Shown: piece by piece, positions 19,774 through 28,567 of the stretch
Layout: each line of letters begins with the position of its first letter
Position numbering within the stretch: position 1 is the first letter of the stretch
Source of the DNA: an uncultured Marinobacter sp.
Lineage (GTDB): Bacteria > Pseudomonadota > Gammaproteobacteria > Pseudomonadales > Oleiphilaceae
DNA: 64,000 nt
Direction: 5' to 3'
Assembly: GCF_947488835.1 (NCBI RefSeq)
Contig: NZ_CANLBK010000005.1
Coordinates: forward strand, 124,001-188,000
Notes under the pieces: generated by a model
Told to the model about the DNA's origin: nothing
Seen by the model: the letters and a program-made list of their open reading frames with translations, nothing else
Database searches by the model: none
Position numbers and translations under genes: made by a program

Positions 19774-20985
19774 ATGGCTGCCAATCTGACACCGGTTGAA
19801 GAGGCTATTGAGCACCTTCTGAACAAGGCTCCGGTGATTGCAGAGAGCGAACGCTTGCCGCTCACCGAGAGTTTGGGGCGCATACTGGCTCAGGATTATC
19901 AGGTGCCCGCAGACGTACCGCCTGCAGATAACAGCGCGGTGGATGGCTACGCGTTACGCGCCGAGGATTACAGCCCAGGCCTGCCTCTACCAGTCTCCGA
20001 CCGCATCCCCGCAGGCTCCGCCCCCAGCCCGTTAAAGCCCGGCACAGCTGCACGCATTTTTACAGGCTCGGAGGTTCCTGACGGTGCCGACACGGTCATC
20101 ATGCAGGAGCGCGTGGATGTTACGGATGACGGCATTGTGATCAATGCCGAGGTGAAAACTGATCAGAACATCCGCAGGCGCGGCCAGGATCTCGCTGAGG
20201 GCAGCCTTGCCTTGGCAAAAGGCACGAAGATCAGAGCGCAGGAAATGGGCCTTCTGGCCTCCATGGGCGTGGCTGACGTTGCGGTGATGAAAAAATTGCG
20301 GGTCGCGATTCTGTCTACCGGCGATGAGTTGGTAGACCCAGGCACGCCACTGGGGCCGGGGCAGATTTACAACACCAATCGTTTTACATTGCTTGGACTG
20401 CTGGCAGACGCGGGTTGTGATGTAGTGCTATGTGAAACCCTGAGAGACACTCGCTCAGTTACTCGCGACACGCTTGAACGCGCGGCAGCGCAAGCAGACC
20501 TGATTATCACCAGCGGAGGCGTGTCCGTGGGCGAGGAGGATCACGTGCGGGCGGTGCTGGAAGAGTCTGGCGAGCTGTCGCTCTGGCGCATGGCCATCAA
20601 GCCCGGGAAACCTCTGGCATTCGGCTCGATCAAAGGTACGCCGGTACTGGGGCTGCCTGGGAACCCCGCTGCCGTACTGGTGACATTTCTGGTTGTAGGT
20701 ATGCCTTACATCCGCACCTGCCAAGGGCGCATGCAGGTTCACCCTGTGGGCCAACAGGTGCCTGCTGCGTTTTCGGTTGCTTCGGCTTCCGTGCGCCGGG
20801 AGTTTGTCCGGGCACGCATAGAGTCTGTTAACGGCAACGCATGGGTCAGCGCCTACCCGAACCAGAGTTCTGGCGTGTTGAGCTCTGCCTGCTGGGCCGG
20901 CGGCTTGGCGGTGGTTCCTGAGCATGCCACAGTGGCAGAGGGTGATCTGCTGATCTACTACCCATTTACTGAGTTGTTGAGCTGA
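19774..20985 (+). CDS. moeA: Molybdopterin molybdotransferase
   Basis: A 403-residue enzyme, typical length, that inserts molybdate into adenylated molybdopterin. Conserved blocks are DVPPADNSAVDGYA, FTGSEVPDGADTVIMQE, VAILSTGDELV, TSGGVSVGEEDHVR and GLPGNPAAVLVTF. The ATG is preceded by GGGAGAGAG. It is directly followed by moaD with one base between the genes, so the cluster is a tight operon in which adjacent steps of Moco synthesis are made together. Confidence 0.97.
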   Translation: MAANLTPVEEAIEHLLNKAPVIAESERLPLTESLGRILAQDYQVPADVPPADNSAVDGYALRAEDYSPGLPLPVSDRIPAGSAPSPLKPGTAARIFTGSEVPDGADTVIMQERVDVTDDGIVINAEVKTDQNIRRRGQDLAEGSLALAKGTKIRAQEMGLLASMGVADVAVMKKLRVAILSTGDELVDPGTPLGPGQIYNTNRFTLLGLLADAGCDVVLCETLRDTRSVTRDTLERAAAQADLIITSGGVSVGEEDHVRAVLEESGELSLWRMAIKPGKPLAFGSIKGTPVLGLPGNPAAVLVTFLVVGMPYIRTCQGRMQVHPVGQQVPAAFSVASASVRREFVRARIESVNGNAWVSAYPNQSSGVLSSACWAGGLAVVPEHATVAEGDLLIYYPFTELLS

Positions 20986-20986
20986 T

Positions 20987-21247
20987 ATGACTGACCAGAC
21001 CCTGACTGTTCGTTTTTTTGCCCGCCTCCGGGAGGAGTTGGGTACGGAGGAACTCACGCTACCGGCAGAGAAGGAGCAGACGGCCGGCGATTTGCTGGCA
21101 GCCCTGGCTAGCCGCGGCGGGCCTTGGGCACAGCTGCAAGGCGGACAACCGGTGATGATTGCGATCAATCAGGCTATGGCGAAGCCTGCGGCGGCGGTTA
21201 AGGCCGGGGATGAAGTGGCTTTTTTCCCGCCGGTAACAGGGGGCTAA
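20987..21247 (+). CDS. moaD: Molybdopterin synthase small (sulfur-carrier) subunit
   Basis: An 86-residue ubiquitin-like protein ending in VAFFPPVTGG. The terminal GG is the site of adenylation and thiocarboxylation, by which it carries sulfur for conversion of cyclic pyranopterin monophosphate to molybdopterin. The start LTVRFFARLREELG is typical. One base separates it from moeA and one from moaE. No activating enzyme MoeB is encoded in the window. Confidence 0.95.
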   Translation: MTDQTLTVRFFARLREELGTEELTLPAEKEQTAGDLLAALASRGGPWAQLQGGQPVMIAINQAMAKPAAAVKAGDEVAFFPPVTGG

Positions 21248-21248
21248 T

Positions 21249-21698
21249 ATGATTAGCATTCAGACTGAGGATTTCGACTCTGGCGCCGAGTATGCAGCTC
21301 TGCGGGACAGCGGCGCGGGCACGGGGGCTATTGCTACGTTTACCGGGCTGGTGCGGGATAGCGGCGATACGCAGGATGTATCCGGGTTGTTTCTGGAGCA
21401 CTATCCGGGGATGACGGAGCAGGTAATTGCAGGGCTGATTGAGGAGGCTTCGCGGCGCTGGGATGTGCGGAAGGCTCGGGTGATCCATCGAGTTGGGCGG
21501 TTGTTGCTGCAGGAGCAGATTGTGTTTGTGGGGGTTTGCAGTGCCCATCGGGCGGATGCGTTTGCGGCTTGTGAGTTTATTATGGACGCTTTGAAGACGT
21601 CGGCGCCGTTTTGGAAGAAGGAGCTTTCTGAGGCTGGAGAGCATTGGGTGGAGCAGAAGGCTTCGGATGTTGCTCGGGGTGAGGCTTGGAAGACGTAG
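21249..21698 (+). CDS. moaE: Molybdopterin synthase catalytic subunit
   Basis: A 149-residue protein that forms a heterotetramer with MoaD. It has the MoaE landmarks GAIATFTGLVRD, LEHYPGMTEQ, HRVGRLLLQEQIVFVGVCSAHR and the catalytic lysine block ALKTSAPFWKKE. It ends the operon. Base use changes within the gene: the coding strand becomes very rich in G and T (line 21481-21540 has about 24 G and 8 C), unlike moeA, and this continues to the hairpin element that follows. Confidence 0.96.
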   Translation: MISIQTEDFDSGAEYAALRDSGAGTGAIATFTGLVRDSGDTQDVSGLFLEHYPGMTEQVIAGLIEEASRRWDVRKARVIHRVGRLLLQEQIVFVGVCSAHRADAFAACEFIMDALKTSAPFWKKELSEAGEHWVEQKASDVARGEAWKT

Positions 21699-21720
21699 GC
21701 TTTGGTGTTTTCCTGCCGGT

Positions 21721-21825
21721 CTTTGGCGGGCACCCCTTCCCGAAAAACGCTGTAGATACGTCCTTGTACGCTTGGCTCCGCCATCCATGGCTCCGCACAT
21801 TTTCGGGAAGGGGTGCCCGCCAAAG
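21721..21825. repeat. Long hairpin element, copy B (26-bp arms, 53-nt core)
   Basis: Perfect 26-bp inverted arms (21721-21746 and 21800-21825) flank a 53-nt core (21747-21799) that matches copy C at 49 of 53 positions. The arms begin CTTTGGCGGGCACCCC and differ from the arms of copies A and C. The core contains GCCAT-CC-ATGGC. It lies exactly between the convergent moaE and mobA, 22 bp past the moaE stop and 36 bp past the mobA stop. No T-run follows. Confidence 0.9.
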
Positions 21826-21861
21826 CCCTGGTTTGTGCCAAGTCCTCTTGCCTTATTTTGG

Positions 21862-22452
21862 CTAACTCTCAAGGTCTTCTGGGCGATTTCGGTTTTTGAA
21901 CGCTTCTTCGGCATCTGCGCAATCCAGAATCCTGGTGCCGGCACTTTCAGCGAATACCATAACTCTTCGATTGTCTTCTCTAAGTTGGGCTTCCAGCCGG
22001 TTGATAAGTGAAACAGGAAACACACCGTGCAAGGGGTGGGATTTTCCTTTGCATTGGGCGATAACCGGGGCGTTAGGCTGTTCTTCCCAGGCTGTTAATA
22101 AACGTTTGAATACGCTGGGCTGCATGCCAGGAGTGTCGCAGGGGCAGACAAGCACAGCATCGAAGCCGCGTTTTCTCGCTTCGGCCAGGCCTGCTAGCAG
22201 GCCGGCAAGGGGGCCCTGGCCTTTGAATTCCGGGGTGTCTTGCAGTACGTCGCCCAGCCGGCGGTAGTCTTGCAATGAGCGGTTGGCACTGATGAGTAGT
22301 GGGGCGGCAACACTGCTCAGGGCTTCGGCTACCCAATGGGCCATTGGGCGTTCGCGCCAAAGCATGAGGCCTTTGTCTTGGCCGTTCATGCGGGTTCCGG
22401 CGCCGCCGGCGAGCAGCAGGGCGCAGACTTTTTCCGAATTTGTTTGGGTCAT
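21862..22452 (-). CDS. mobA: Molybdenum cofactor guanylyltransferase
   Basis: A 196-residue enzyme that links GMP to molybdenum cofactor to give the bis-MGD form used by DMSO-reductase-family enzymes. The nucleotidyltransferase motif LLAGGAGTRMNGQDKG lies at residues 13-28 and the metal-binding CPCDTPG near 100. The ATG at 22452 has GGA ten bases upstream and is preferred to a TTG at 22467. It converges with the moa genes and lies just beyond the trxA terminator, so it is probably transcribed separately or by readthrough. Confidence 0.94.
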   Translation of the reverse strand: MTQTNSEKVCALLLAGGAGTRMNGQDKGLMLWRERPMAHWVAEALSSVAAPLLISANRSLQDYRRLGDVLQDTPEFKGQGPLAGLLAGLAEARKRGFDAVLVCPCDTPGMQPSVFKRLLTAWEEQPNAPVIAQCKGKSHPLHGVFPVSLINRLEAQLREDNRRVMVFAESAGTRILDCADAEEAFKNRNRPEDLES

Positions 22453-22465
22453 GACAGGTCCAAGC

Positions 22466-22504
22466 AAAAAAAACCGCCCAAGAGCGTGGCCCAGGGGCGG
22501 TTTT
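22466..22504 (-). terminator. Intrinsic terminator of trxA
   Basis: On the minus strand AAACCGCCC and GGGCGGTTT form a 9-bp stem around a 15-base loop, followed by a run of eight T. It lies 19 bp past the trxA stop and just before the mobA start. Confidence 0.88.
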
Positions 22505-22522
22505 CAGGCCATCAGGATGCAA

Positions 22523-22849
22523 TCAGAGATTGCTGTCCAGGAATGCCGCAAGCTGGGACTTGGACAGTGCGCCGACTTTGGTGGCGTCAACATTGCCGTT
22601 TTTAAACAACATCAGAGTCGGGATGCCGCGGATGTTGAACTTGGGCGGGGTCTGCTCGTTTTCATCGATGTTGAGCTTGCATACTTTCAGTTTGCCAGCG
22701 TATTCGTCGGCAATTTCTTCAAGTACCGGCGCAATCATTTTGCAAGGACCACACCACTCCGCCCAGTAATCTACCAACACGGGCACGTCAGACTGAAGTA
22801 CGTCCTGTTCAAAAGATGCATCCGTTACATTTACAATATTTCCGCTCAT
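22523..22849 (-). CDS. trxA: Thioredoxin 1
   Basis: A 108-residue cytoplasmic thiol-disulfide reductant with the active site W32-C33-G34-P35-C36 and the cis-proline P77 in RGIPTLML. Length and sequence match the TrxA family. The longer open frame upstream has no homology, so the ATG at 22849 ([10 protein letters not shown]) is taken. In Pseudomonas trxA sits next to rho and opposite ppx; here ppx is kept but the molybdopterin genes lie between trxA and rho. An intrinsic terminator follows. Confidence 0.97.
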   Translation of the reverse strand: MSGNIVNVTDASFEQDVLQSDVPVLVDYWAEWCGPCKMIAPVLEEIADEYAGKLKVCKLNIDENEQTPPKFNIRGIPTLMLFKNGNVDATKVGALSKSQLAAFLDSNL

Positions 22850-23060
22850 TTCAATTTTCCTGATTAATGCTTTGGTGACTACTTTACGCGATTGGTCCCG
22901 CGTATGTGAAGCAGTAGATCCACCGGCTTGAATCCACAATCTTCTGACCTCAATCAAATTGATCATCTTTCCGCTTGTCGTACAGCGGTGCATTGACTGA
23001 CATATACCGGGATTATCGCTTATAGTACGCGCAAGTTCTTACCAAAGGATCCTGACCACC

Positions 23061-24587
23061 GTGACGGACACTTCTTCCGCCGAAAACGCAGCTGCGCCAC
23101 CAGACATGCTTGCGTCCATTGATATGGGCTCGAACAGTTTCCACATGGTTGTGGCCCGACTGGTTCAGGGCGAAATCCGAACCATGGAAAGAATGGGCGA
23201 AAAAGTTCAGCTGGGCGACGGTCTTGATGCCGACAACAACCTGACGGAAGAAGCTCAGCAACGCGGCCTGGACTGTCTGCGGCGGTTCGCCCAGCGCCTC
23301 AACGGCACACCACCGGAAGGCGTTCAGATAGTGGGCACCAATGCCCTAAGGGTGGCACGCAACGCCAACCAGTTTATTGCCCGGGCGGAGGAAGTTCTGG
23401 GCTATCCGGCGGAGATTATTGCAGGCCGGGAAGAGGCTCGCCTTATCTATTTAGGCGTCTCGCACACGCTGTCTGACGATGCTGGCCGGCGCCTCGTGGT
23501 CGACATAGGTGGCGGCAGTACCGAGCTGATTATTGGTGAACGCTTTGAACCTCAAGAGCTGGAAAGCCTTCACATGGGCTGCGTGTCTTTCCGGAACCGG
23601 TATTTTGCCGACGGCCGGATTACCCGCAAGCAAATGGATAACGCCATTACTCATGCGGAACAGGAGCTGCTGGGTATTCGCCGGCGCTTTCGATCAGTGG
23701 GATGGGAAAGCTCTGTCGGCGCATCCGGCTCGATCAAAGCCATTTGCAATGTGCTGGCAACCCTGAAGATCACCGATGGCACCGTAACCTGGAGTGCCAT
23801 GGAGGAGCTGCGGCGGCGGCTGGTGGATATGGGCAGCGTCGAAAAACTGGGTGAGCTGGGGCTGCGGCCTGATCGACAAAACATCTTCCCCGCTGGCTTT
23901 GCCATTCTTATGGGTGTATTCCAATCACTGAATATTCAGGAAATGACCTATACAGATGGCGCCCTTCGGGAAGGCCTTCTGTACGGAATCGCCGGCAGAA
24001 TCAAGCATGAGGATGTGCGGGAGCGCAGCATTTCAGCGCTGCAAGAGCGATATCAAGCAGACCAGAGCCACGGGGCTGCAGTAGAAGCAACCGCTGTTGC
24101 CGCATGGGCGCAAATTGCGAAGTATTGGGGGCTGAACACCCCTGCCGATGAAGAGGCTCTGCGCTGGGCCTGCCGGCTCCACGAAATAGGCCTCGCCATT
24201 TCTCACAGCCAGTACCACAAACACGGCGGCTATCTTCTGCGCTACTCCGATCTGGCCGGTTTTACCCAGCAGGCACAAATGGAGTTGGCGATTCTGGTGC
24301 GTGGCCATCGGCGCAAATTTAGTTCGTCCATTTTTGAAGGAGTCGACCCTGGTGATCTGGAACGACTGAGGCATCTCTGCATTCTGGTGCGATTGGCCGT
24401 GCTGATCCAGCATTCACGAAATCTGGAGCCGCCACCGGACTTCACCTTGGAGCCAAGAGAAGATGGTCTTTTGCTGACGTTCCCGGAAGGCTGGTTTGAT
24501 GAGCGCCCGCTCACCTATGCCGATCTGATGAACGAGCAAGAATACCTCGCCAAGCAGAACTTTGTGCTTGAGCTAGCGGGCGGCTAA
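23061..24587 (+). CDS. ppx: Exopolyphosphatase (Ppx/GppA family)
   Basis: A 508-residue enzyme of normal Ppx length that removes phosphate from polyphosphate ends. The actin-like ATPase fold shows LASIDMGSNSFHMVVARL near residue 15, the second phosphate loop VVDIGGGSTELIIG and GASGSIKAICN. The C-terminal HD-like part contains CRLHEIGLAISHSQYHKHGGYL. It starts with GTG, with AAGGA twelve bases upstream. It is divergent from trxA, as in Pseudomonas; no ppk is present here. A GGGAGGG/CCCTCCC hairpin (24597-24620) without a T-run follows and overlaps the end of yheS. Confidence 0.94.
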   Translation: MTDTSSAENAAAPPDMLASIDMGSNSFHMVVARLVQGEIRTMERMGEKVQLGDGLDADNNLTEEAQQRGLDCLRRFAQRLNGTPPEGVQIVGTNALRVARNANQFIARAEEVLGYPAEIIAGREEARLIYLGVSHTLSDDAGRRLVVDIGGGSTELIIGERFEPQELESLHMGCVSFRNRYFADGRITRKQMDNAITHAEQELLGIRRRFRSVGWESSVGASGSIKAICNVLATLKITDGTVTWSAMEELRRRLVDMGSVEKLGELGLRPDRQNIFPAGFAILMGVFQSLNIQEMTYTDGALREGLLYGIAGRIKHEDVRERSISALQERYQADQSHGAAVEATAVAAWAQIAKYWGLNTPADEEALRWACRLHEIGLAISHSQYHKHGGYLLRYSDLAGFTQQAQMELAILVRGHRRKFSSSIFEGVDPGDLERLRHLCILVRLAVLIQHSRNLEPPPDFTLEPREDGLLLTFPEGWFDERPLTYADLMNEQEYLAKQNFVLELAGG

Positions 24588-24610
24588 CAGGCTGACGGGA
24601 GGGATACGAA

Positions 24611-26587
24611 TTACCCTCCCAACTCCTCTTCCATCGCCTCGACCGTTTCACTGACCTCCAGCCATTCCGCTTCGGTATCTTCGAGCTTGCCTTTCGCCTC
24701 TGACTGTTTGGCCAGCAGCTCTTTCAAGCGGACTTTAGACCCATCACCGTACACAGATGGATCGGCAAGTTCCGTTTCGAGATTGCCTAGTATCTCATTC
24801 AGGGAATCCATCTGCTTTTCCAATGCTATCTGGCGCTTGCGATATGGACTTAACTTCTGCCTGAGTGCTGCTTCTGCACGCTTGCGGGCTTTTCTGTCGT
24901 CGGCACTTTCTCCCACTGCGATGTCTGATTCAGCCCCTGGCGCATCCTCGGCTTTCTGGATACCGGTCAACTGCCGTTTTGGTGCTTCAGTATCGTCTTT
25001 TCGGCGGTCTGCCAGCCAACTTTCGTAATCTTCAAGATCGCCCTGGTACTCCACAACGCGGCCATCATTAACCAACCAGAATTCATCAACGGTATTACGC
25101 AGCAAGTGCCTGTCGTGGGATACCACCACAATGGCACCCTCAAAGTTCTGCAGAGCCATGGTTAATGCCTGGCGCATTTCCAGATCAAGGTGGTTGGTCG
25201 GCTCATCCAGCAAAAGCAGGTTAGGCTTTTGCCAGGCAATTACCGCCAGGGCAACTCGAGCTTTTTCACCACCCGAGAAGGACCGGATAGGACTTAAGGC
25301 CTCATCTCCATGGAAATCGAACCCACCCAGGAAGTTGCGAATGCTCTGTTCGGAAGCTCGCGGCGACAAGCGCTGTAGGTGCAGGAAGGGGCTGGCATCG
25401 AGATCCAGAGATTCAAGTTGGTGCTGTGCAAAATAGCCTATTGCCAAATGCTCACCACAAGTACGCTCACCAGAGAGCAGAGTGCTTGAGACGCCCTGCT
25501 CACCCTGCCCCAGCAAGGCATCCATCAAGGTGGATTTGCCGGCACCGTTCGGCCCCAACAGGCCTATGCGGCTGCCCGGCAAAAGAGTCAGGTTGATGTT
25601 GCTGAGTATGGTGGTGTCACCGTGCCCCGCCTGCCCGTGCCTTATTGATAGCAGCGGATTCGATACTTTGTCTGCCATCGGGAATTCGAAACTGAACGGC
25701 GAATCGATATGTGCTGGGGCAATCTTCTCCATCCGCTCCAACGATTTGACCCGGCTTTGAGCCTGACGGGCTTTGGTCGCCTTGGCTTTAAAGCGATCAA
25801 TAAAGCGCTGTATCTCTGCAATTCTTGCTTGCTGCTTTTCAAAACCTGCCTGTTGTTGCGCAAGCCTTTCGCCGCGTTGAAGCTCGAACCCAGAGTAATT
25901 ACCCGTATACACCTCCAGCTTGCGCTGATCAAAATGCACCACATGGGTAGCTACCCGGTCCATAAAGTCCCGGTCGTGGGAAATGAACAACAGGGTGCCA
26001 TCATAACGACGCAGCCAGTTTTCGAGCCAAAGGCAAGCATCCAGATCCAGATGGTTGGTTGGCTCATCAAGCAGCAGCAGATCTGAAGGGCGCATCAGTG
26101 CCTGAGCAAGGTTCAGGCGAATGCGCCAGCCACCAGAAAACGCAGAAACAGGCCGATCGGCATCTTCATTCTGAAAACCCAGGCCTCGCAGCAGGGATTC
26201 TGCGCGCCTTGCGGCAGACCAGGCTTCGTGTATATCCAACTCACCGTGAATGTGCGCAATGGCATTGTCATCGCCTCGGGCTTCAGCTTGTTCAAGCTCT
26301 CGTTCAAGCCGGCGCAGATCAATATCGCCATCAAGAACGAAGTCTCTCGCGCTTCGCCCTGTTGCTTCAACTTCCTGCGCCATATGGGCAATACGGGTAC
26401 CGCCAGGCAGTGACACACTGCCCTGCTCGGGTGACAGTTGCCCCAGTAGTAACTGAAACAGGCTGGATTTACCGGCACCATTGGCGCCCACAATTGCCAC
26501 ACGCTGGCCAGATTGCACTGTCAGAGCAACAGCATCTAGCAACCAGACGCCACCCCGTTGTAAACTGAGATCGGTTATCGTTAACAT
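24611..26587 (-). CDS. yheS: ABC-F ATPase, YheS type
   Basis: A 658-residue soluble protein with two ABC domains and no membrane segment. The first has VGANGAGKSS (Walker A, near 33), FSGGWRIRLNLAQAL and LLLDEPTNHLDLDA; the second has LLGPNGAGKST and SFSGGEKARVALAV. The linker (IDRFKAKATKARQAQSRVKSLERMEKIAPAH) is close to E. coli YheS, as recalled. The C-terminal 130 residues are a charged coiled coil. ABC-F proteins bind the ribosome and assist stalled translation; the role of YheS is inferred from the family. Its start lies 46 bp from the divergent TIGR02444-type gene. Confidence 0.92.
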   Translation of the reverse strand: MLTITDLSLQRGGVWLLDAVALTVQSGQRVAIVGANGAGKSSLFQLLLGQLSPEQGSVSLPGGTRIAHMAQEVEATGRSARDFVLDGDIDLRRLERELEQAEARGDDNAIAHIHGELDIHEAWSAARRAESLLRGLGFQNEDADRPVSAFSGGWRIRLNLAQALMRPSDLLLLDEPTNHLDLDACLWLENWLRRYDGTLLFISHDRDFMDRVATHVVHFDQRKLEVYTGNYSGFELQRGERLAQQQAGFEKQQARIAEIQRFIDRFKAKATKARQAQSRVKSLERMEKIAPAHIDSPFSFEFPMADKVSNPLLSIRHGQAGHGDTTILSNINLTLLPGSRIGLLGPNGAGKSTLMDALLGQGEQGVSSTLLSGERTCGEHLAIGYFAQHQLESLDLDASPFLHLQRLSPRASEQSIRNFLGGFDFHGDEALSPIRSFSGGEKARVALAVIAWQKPNLLLLDEPTNHLDLEMRQALTMALQNFEGAIVVVSHDRHLLRNTVDEFWLVNDGRVVEYQGDLEDYESWLADRRKDDTEAPKRQLTGIQKAEDAPGAESDIAVGESADDRKARKRAEAALRQKLSPYRKRQIALEKQMDSLNEILGNLETELADPSVYGDGSKVRLKELLAKQSEAKGKLEDTEAEWLEVSETVEAMEEELGG

Positions 26588-26633
26588 GTTGTCATATAAT
26601 CAACGTGAAATTGTCAGAGTCGGTTCATTGCCC

Positions 26634-27194
26634 ATGCCAGCCCGTTCTCAAGCCAACCAGGGTTTACCGTTAAAAACCATGGCGTTGCCGGCAGACCTGG
26701 AGCCAGACAACCCCCTTTGGCAATTTGCATTGGCGTTCTGGCATCATTCGCTGGCGCAAGAAACGTGTCTGGCCTTACAAAATGAGGGCTGGAGCGTAAC
26801 ACGAATTTTATGCGCGGGATGGCTTGCACTCAACGGCAGGGCATATACCGGTATCGAAGAGGCTACGGTAACAGAGTGGCGCGATCGTGTAACCGGCAGC
26901 TTGCGAGCCATTCGCATGTCGGTGCCCAAGGCGCAGGCAGCTTATAGTGCCCTGCGCACAAACCTGGCCAGCCTTGAGCTGGAGGCTGAGCGCATAGAAT
27001 TGGCTATAGCCTGGCGGTCTTTTAAAGACCCTAAACTGGAACAACGCAACATGTACGTATGTGACGAGCTTATCCAGTCCAACCTTGCCGCGGCCGCACC
27101 GGCAGCCGGCATAAAGCAGGGCACCAAACAGCGACTCAATACACTGGTCGATATCTTTTCCGCCTTTGCTTCGGGCGAGGTACAGCCATGCTGA
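26634..27194 (+). CDS. Conserved hypothetical protein (TIGR02444-like)
   Basis: A 186-residue protein with DNPLWQFALAFWHHSLAQETCLALQNEGWSVTRILCAGWLAL near the N-terminus, which resembles the TIGR02444 family (short proteobacterial proteins of unknown function). It is mostly helical and alanine-rich with no signal peptide. The start is uncertain: ATG 26634 is chosen, ATG 26679 would begin at the conserved part, and the open frame further left only shadows yheS. A TATAAT hexamer at 26595-26600 could be its -10 box. It overlaps the next gene by 7 bp. Confidence 0.7.
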   Translation: MPARSQANQGLPLKTMALPADLEPDNPLWQFALAFWHHSLAQETCLALQNEGWSVTRILCAGWLALNGRAYTGIEEATVTEWRDRVTGSLRAIRMSVPKAQAAYSALRTNLASLELEAERIELAIAWRSFKDPKLEQRNMYVCDELIQSNLAAAAPAAGIKQGTKQRLNTLVDIFSAFASGEVQPC

Positions 27195-27574
27195 TCAAAT
27201 GGCTTGTCCGGCTGGCGTTCCCGGCTCTTGGGCTGCTAATGCTGCTTATGTTCTTTGGTCTGAATGAAGCAGAGCAGGCATCTGAGCCTGTCGCCAAAGA
27301 AACCCAGTCAGGAATGCCTGCGTTTGAAGGCCTGGTTCCTTCTCCAGTGCCAACTGAAGGCCCCGACATAGTATTCAAATGGCAGGATACTGATGGCAAT
27401 TGGCATTACGCCGATCAACCACCAGAACACGGTCCCTGGAACACGCTGGCCATTGAAAGGATGGACAAGCAACGGTCGCCCTCGAGAATCTCGAACCCTG
27501 AGACCGACTGGCAATCTCCTTACAGCGCACCCTTCTCCCTTAGCCCTCCCGGCGCCGTGAATAATGAAAGTTAA
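27188..27574 (+). CDS. DUF4124-type membrane-anchored protein
   Basis: A 128-residue protein with one N-terminal hydrophobic segment (residues 5-24, LVRLAFPALGLLMLLMFFGL), a linker, and a DUF4124-like block FKWQDTDGNWHYADQPPEHG at about 64-83. Such domains are found in exported proteobacterial proteins of unknown function. It overlaps the preceding gene by 7 bp, so the two are likely cotranscribed. No function can be assigned. Confidence 0.75.
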   Translation: MLIKWLVRLAFPALGLLMLLMFFGLNEAEQASEPVAKETQSGMPAFEGLVPSPVPTEGPDIVFKWQDTDGNWHYADQPPEHGPWNTLAIERMDKQRSPSRISNPETDWQSPYSAPFSLSPPGAVNNES

Positions 27575-27733
27575 GGATCTGAAAACCCCGACAAGGAACA
27601 ATCTGTAGCGCCTTAACAGATGTTCAGTGGAATCTGCGCTCAGAACCCGTTACCTTTTCCCACCTGACAAACACAATACGTGGGCCACGGCCCTCTCCGC
27701 TATAAAACCGTCATAACCCAAAAGGATGATGTA

Positions 27734-28468
27734 ATGAAGAAAACGCTGCTTGCATTGGCGATAACCGGCTTGGTTGCCGGCTGCTCAACTCCTCCTGAAA
27801 CTCCGGCGGATCCAAAGCTGGACTCTACCGATCAGAAGGTTAGCTATGGCATGGGCCTGGTACTGGGCGAACGCATGGGCAACGACCTGCCAAACCTGCA
27901 AATGGATCAGTTCCTTCAGGGCATCCAGCATGGACACGCAGGCGATGACGAAACCAAGCGCATGAGCCGTGAAGAGATCCAGCAAGCACTGATGGAATAC
28001 CAGCAGACTCTGCAGGAAGAGCAGGGTAAGCAAATGGAAGAGCTGGCCCAGAAAAACCGCGAAGCCGGTGATACCTTCCTTGCCGAAAACGCTGAGCGCG
28101 ACGGCATAGAAACAACCGAATCCGGCCTCCAGTATGAAGTTCTGGAAGAAGGCAATGGCGTGAAACCTGGTGCAACCGATATGGTGCAGGTGCACTACAC
28201 CGGCGAACTTCTCTCTGGTGAGGTTTTTGACAGCTCCCGTGAACGCGGCGAGCCTGTAACCTTTGGCCTGAACCAGGTCATTCCCGGCTGGACCGAAGGC
28301 CTGCAGCTAATGAGCGAGGGTGCCCGTTACAAGCTATACATCCCGTCTGACCTGGCGTACGGCCCAGGCGGAAGCCGAGCGATTGGCCCTAACGAAACCT
28401 TGGTGTTTGATGTAGAGCTGCTAGCCATTAACCCGGATGCAAACGAAGAAGGTTCTGCCTCCGAGTAA
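27734..28468 (+). CDS. FKBP-type peptidyl-prolyl isomerase lipoprotein (FkpA/Mip-like)
   Basis: A 244-residue envelope protein. The signal peptide MKKTLLALAITGLVAGC ends in a lipobox with C17 as the lipidated residue. Residues 30-120 form the helical dimerisation domain (FKBP_N: KVSYGMGLVLGERMG). The FKBP domain is at 125-235 with VQVHYTGELLSGEVFDSS, QVIPGWTEGLQLM and YKLYIPSDLAYG. It folds or chaperones periplasmic proteins in related bacteria. The ATG at 27734 follows AAAGGATG; a TATAAA at 27701-27706 may belong to its promoter. A strong terminator follows. Confidence 0.93.
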   Translation: MKKTLLALAITGLVAGCSTPPETPADPKLDSTDQKVSYGMGLVLGERMGNDLPNLQMDQFLQGIQHGHAGDDETKRMSREEIQQALMEYQQTLQEEQGKQMEELAQKNREAGDTFLAENAERDGIETTESGLQYEVLEEGNGVKPGATDMVQVHYTGELLSGEVFDSSRERGEPVTFGLNQVIPGWTEGLQLMSEGARYKLYIPSDLAYGPGGSRAIGPNETLVFDVELLAINPDANEEGSASE

Positions 28469-28503
28469 TACGGAAAGCCGAGCTTCAGCTTGTCTGAAGC
28501 CAC

Positions 28504-28542
28504 AAAAAAGCCTCAGAGCGTTCGCGCTACTGAGGCTTTTTT
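28504..28542. terminator. Bidirectional intrinsic terminator between fkpA-like gene and rsd
   Basis: AAAAAAGCCTCAG pairs with CTGAGGCTTTTTT across a loop of 13 bases. The stem is flanked by A on one side and T on the other, so it can work in both directions for these convergent genes. Confidence 0.92.
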
Positions 28543-28567
28543 ATATCCCTTCAGATCTCTGAACAGT

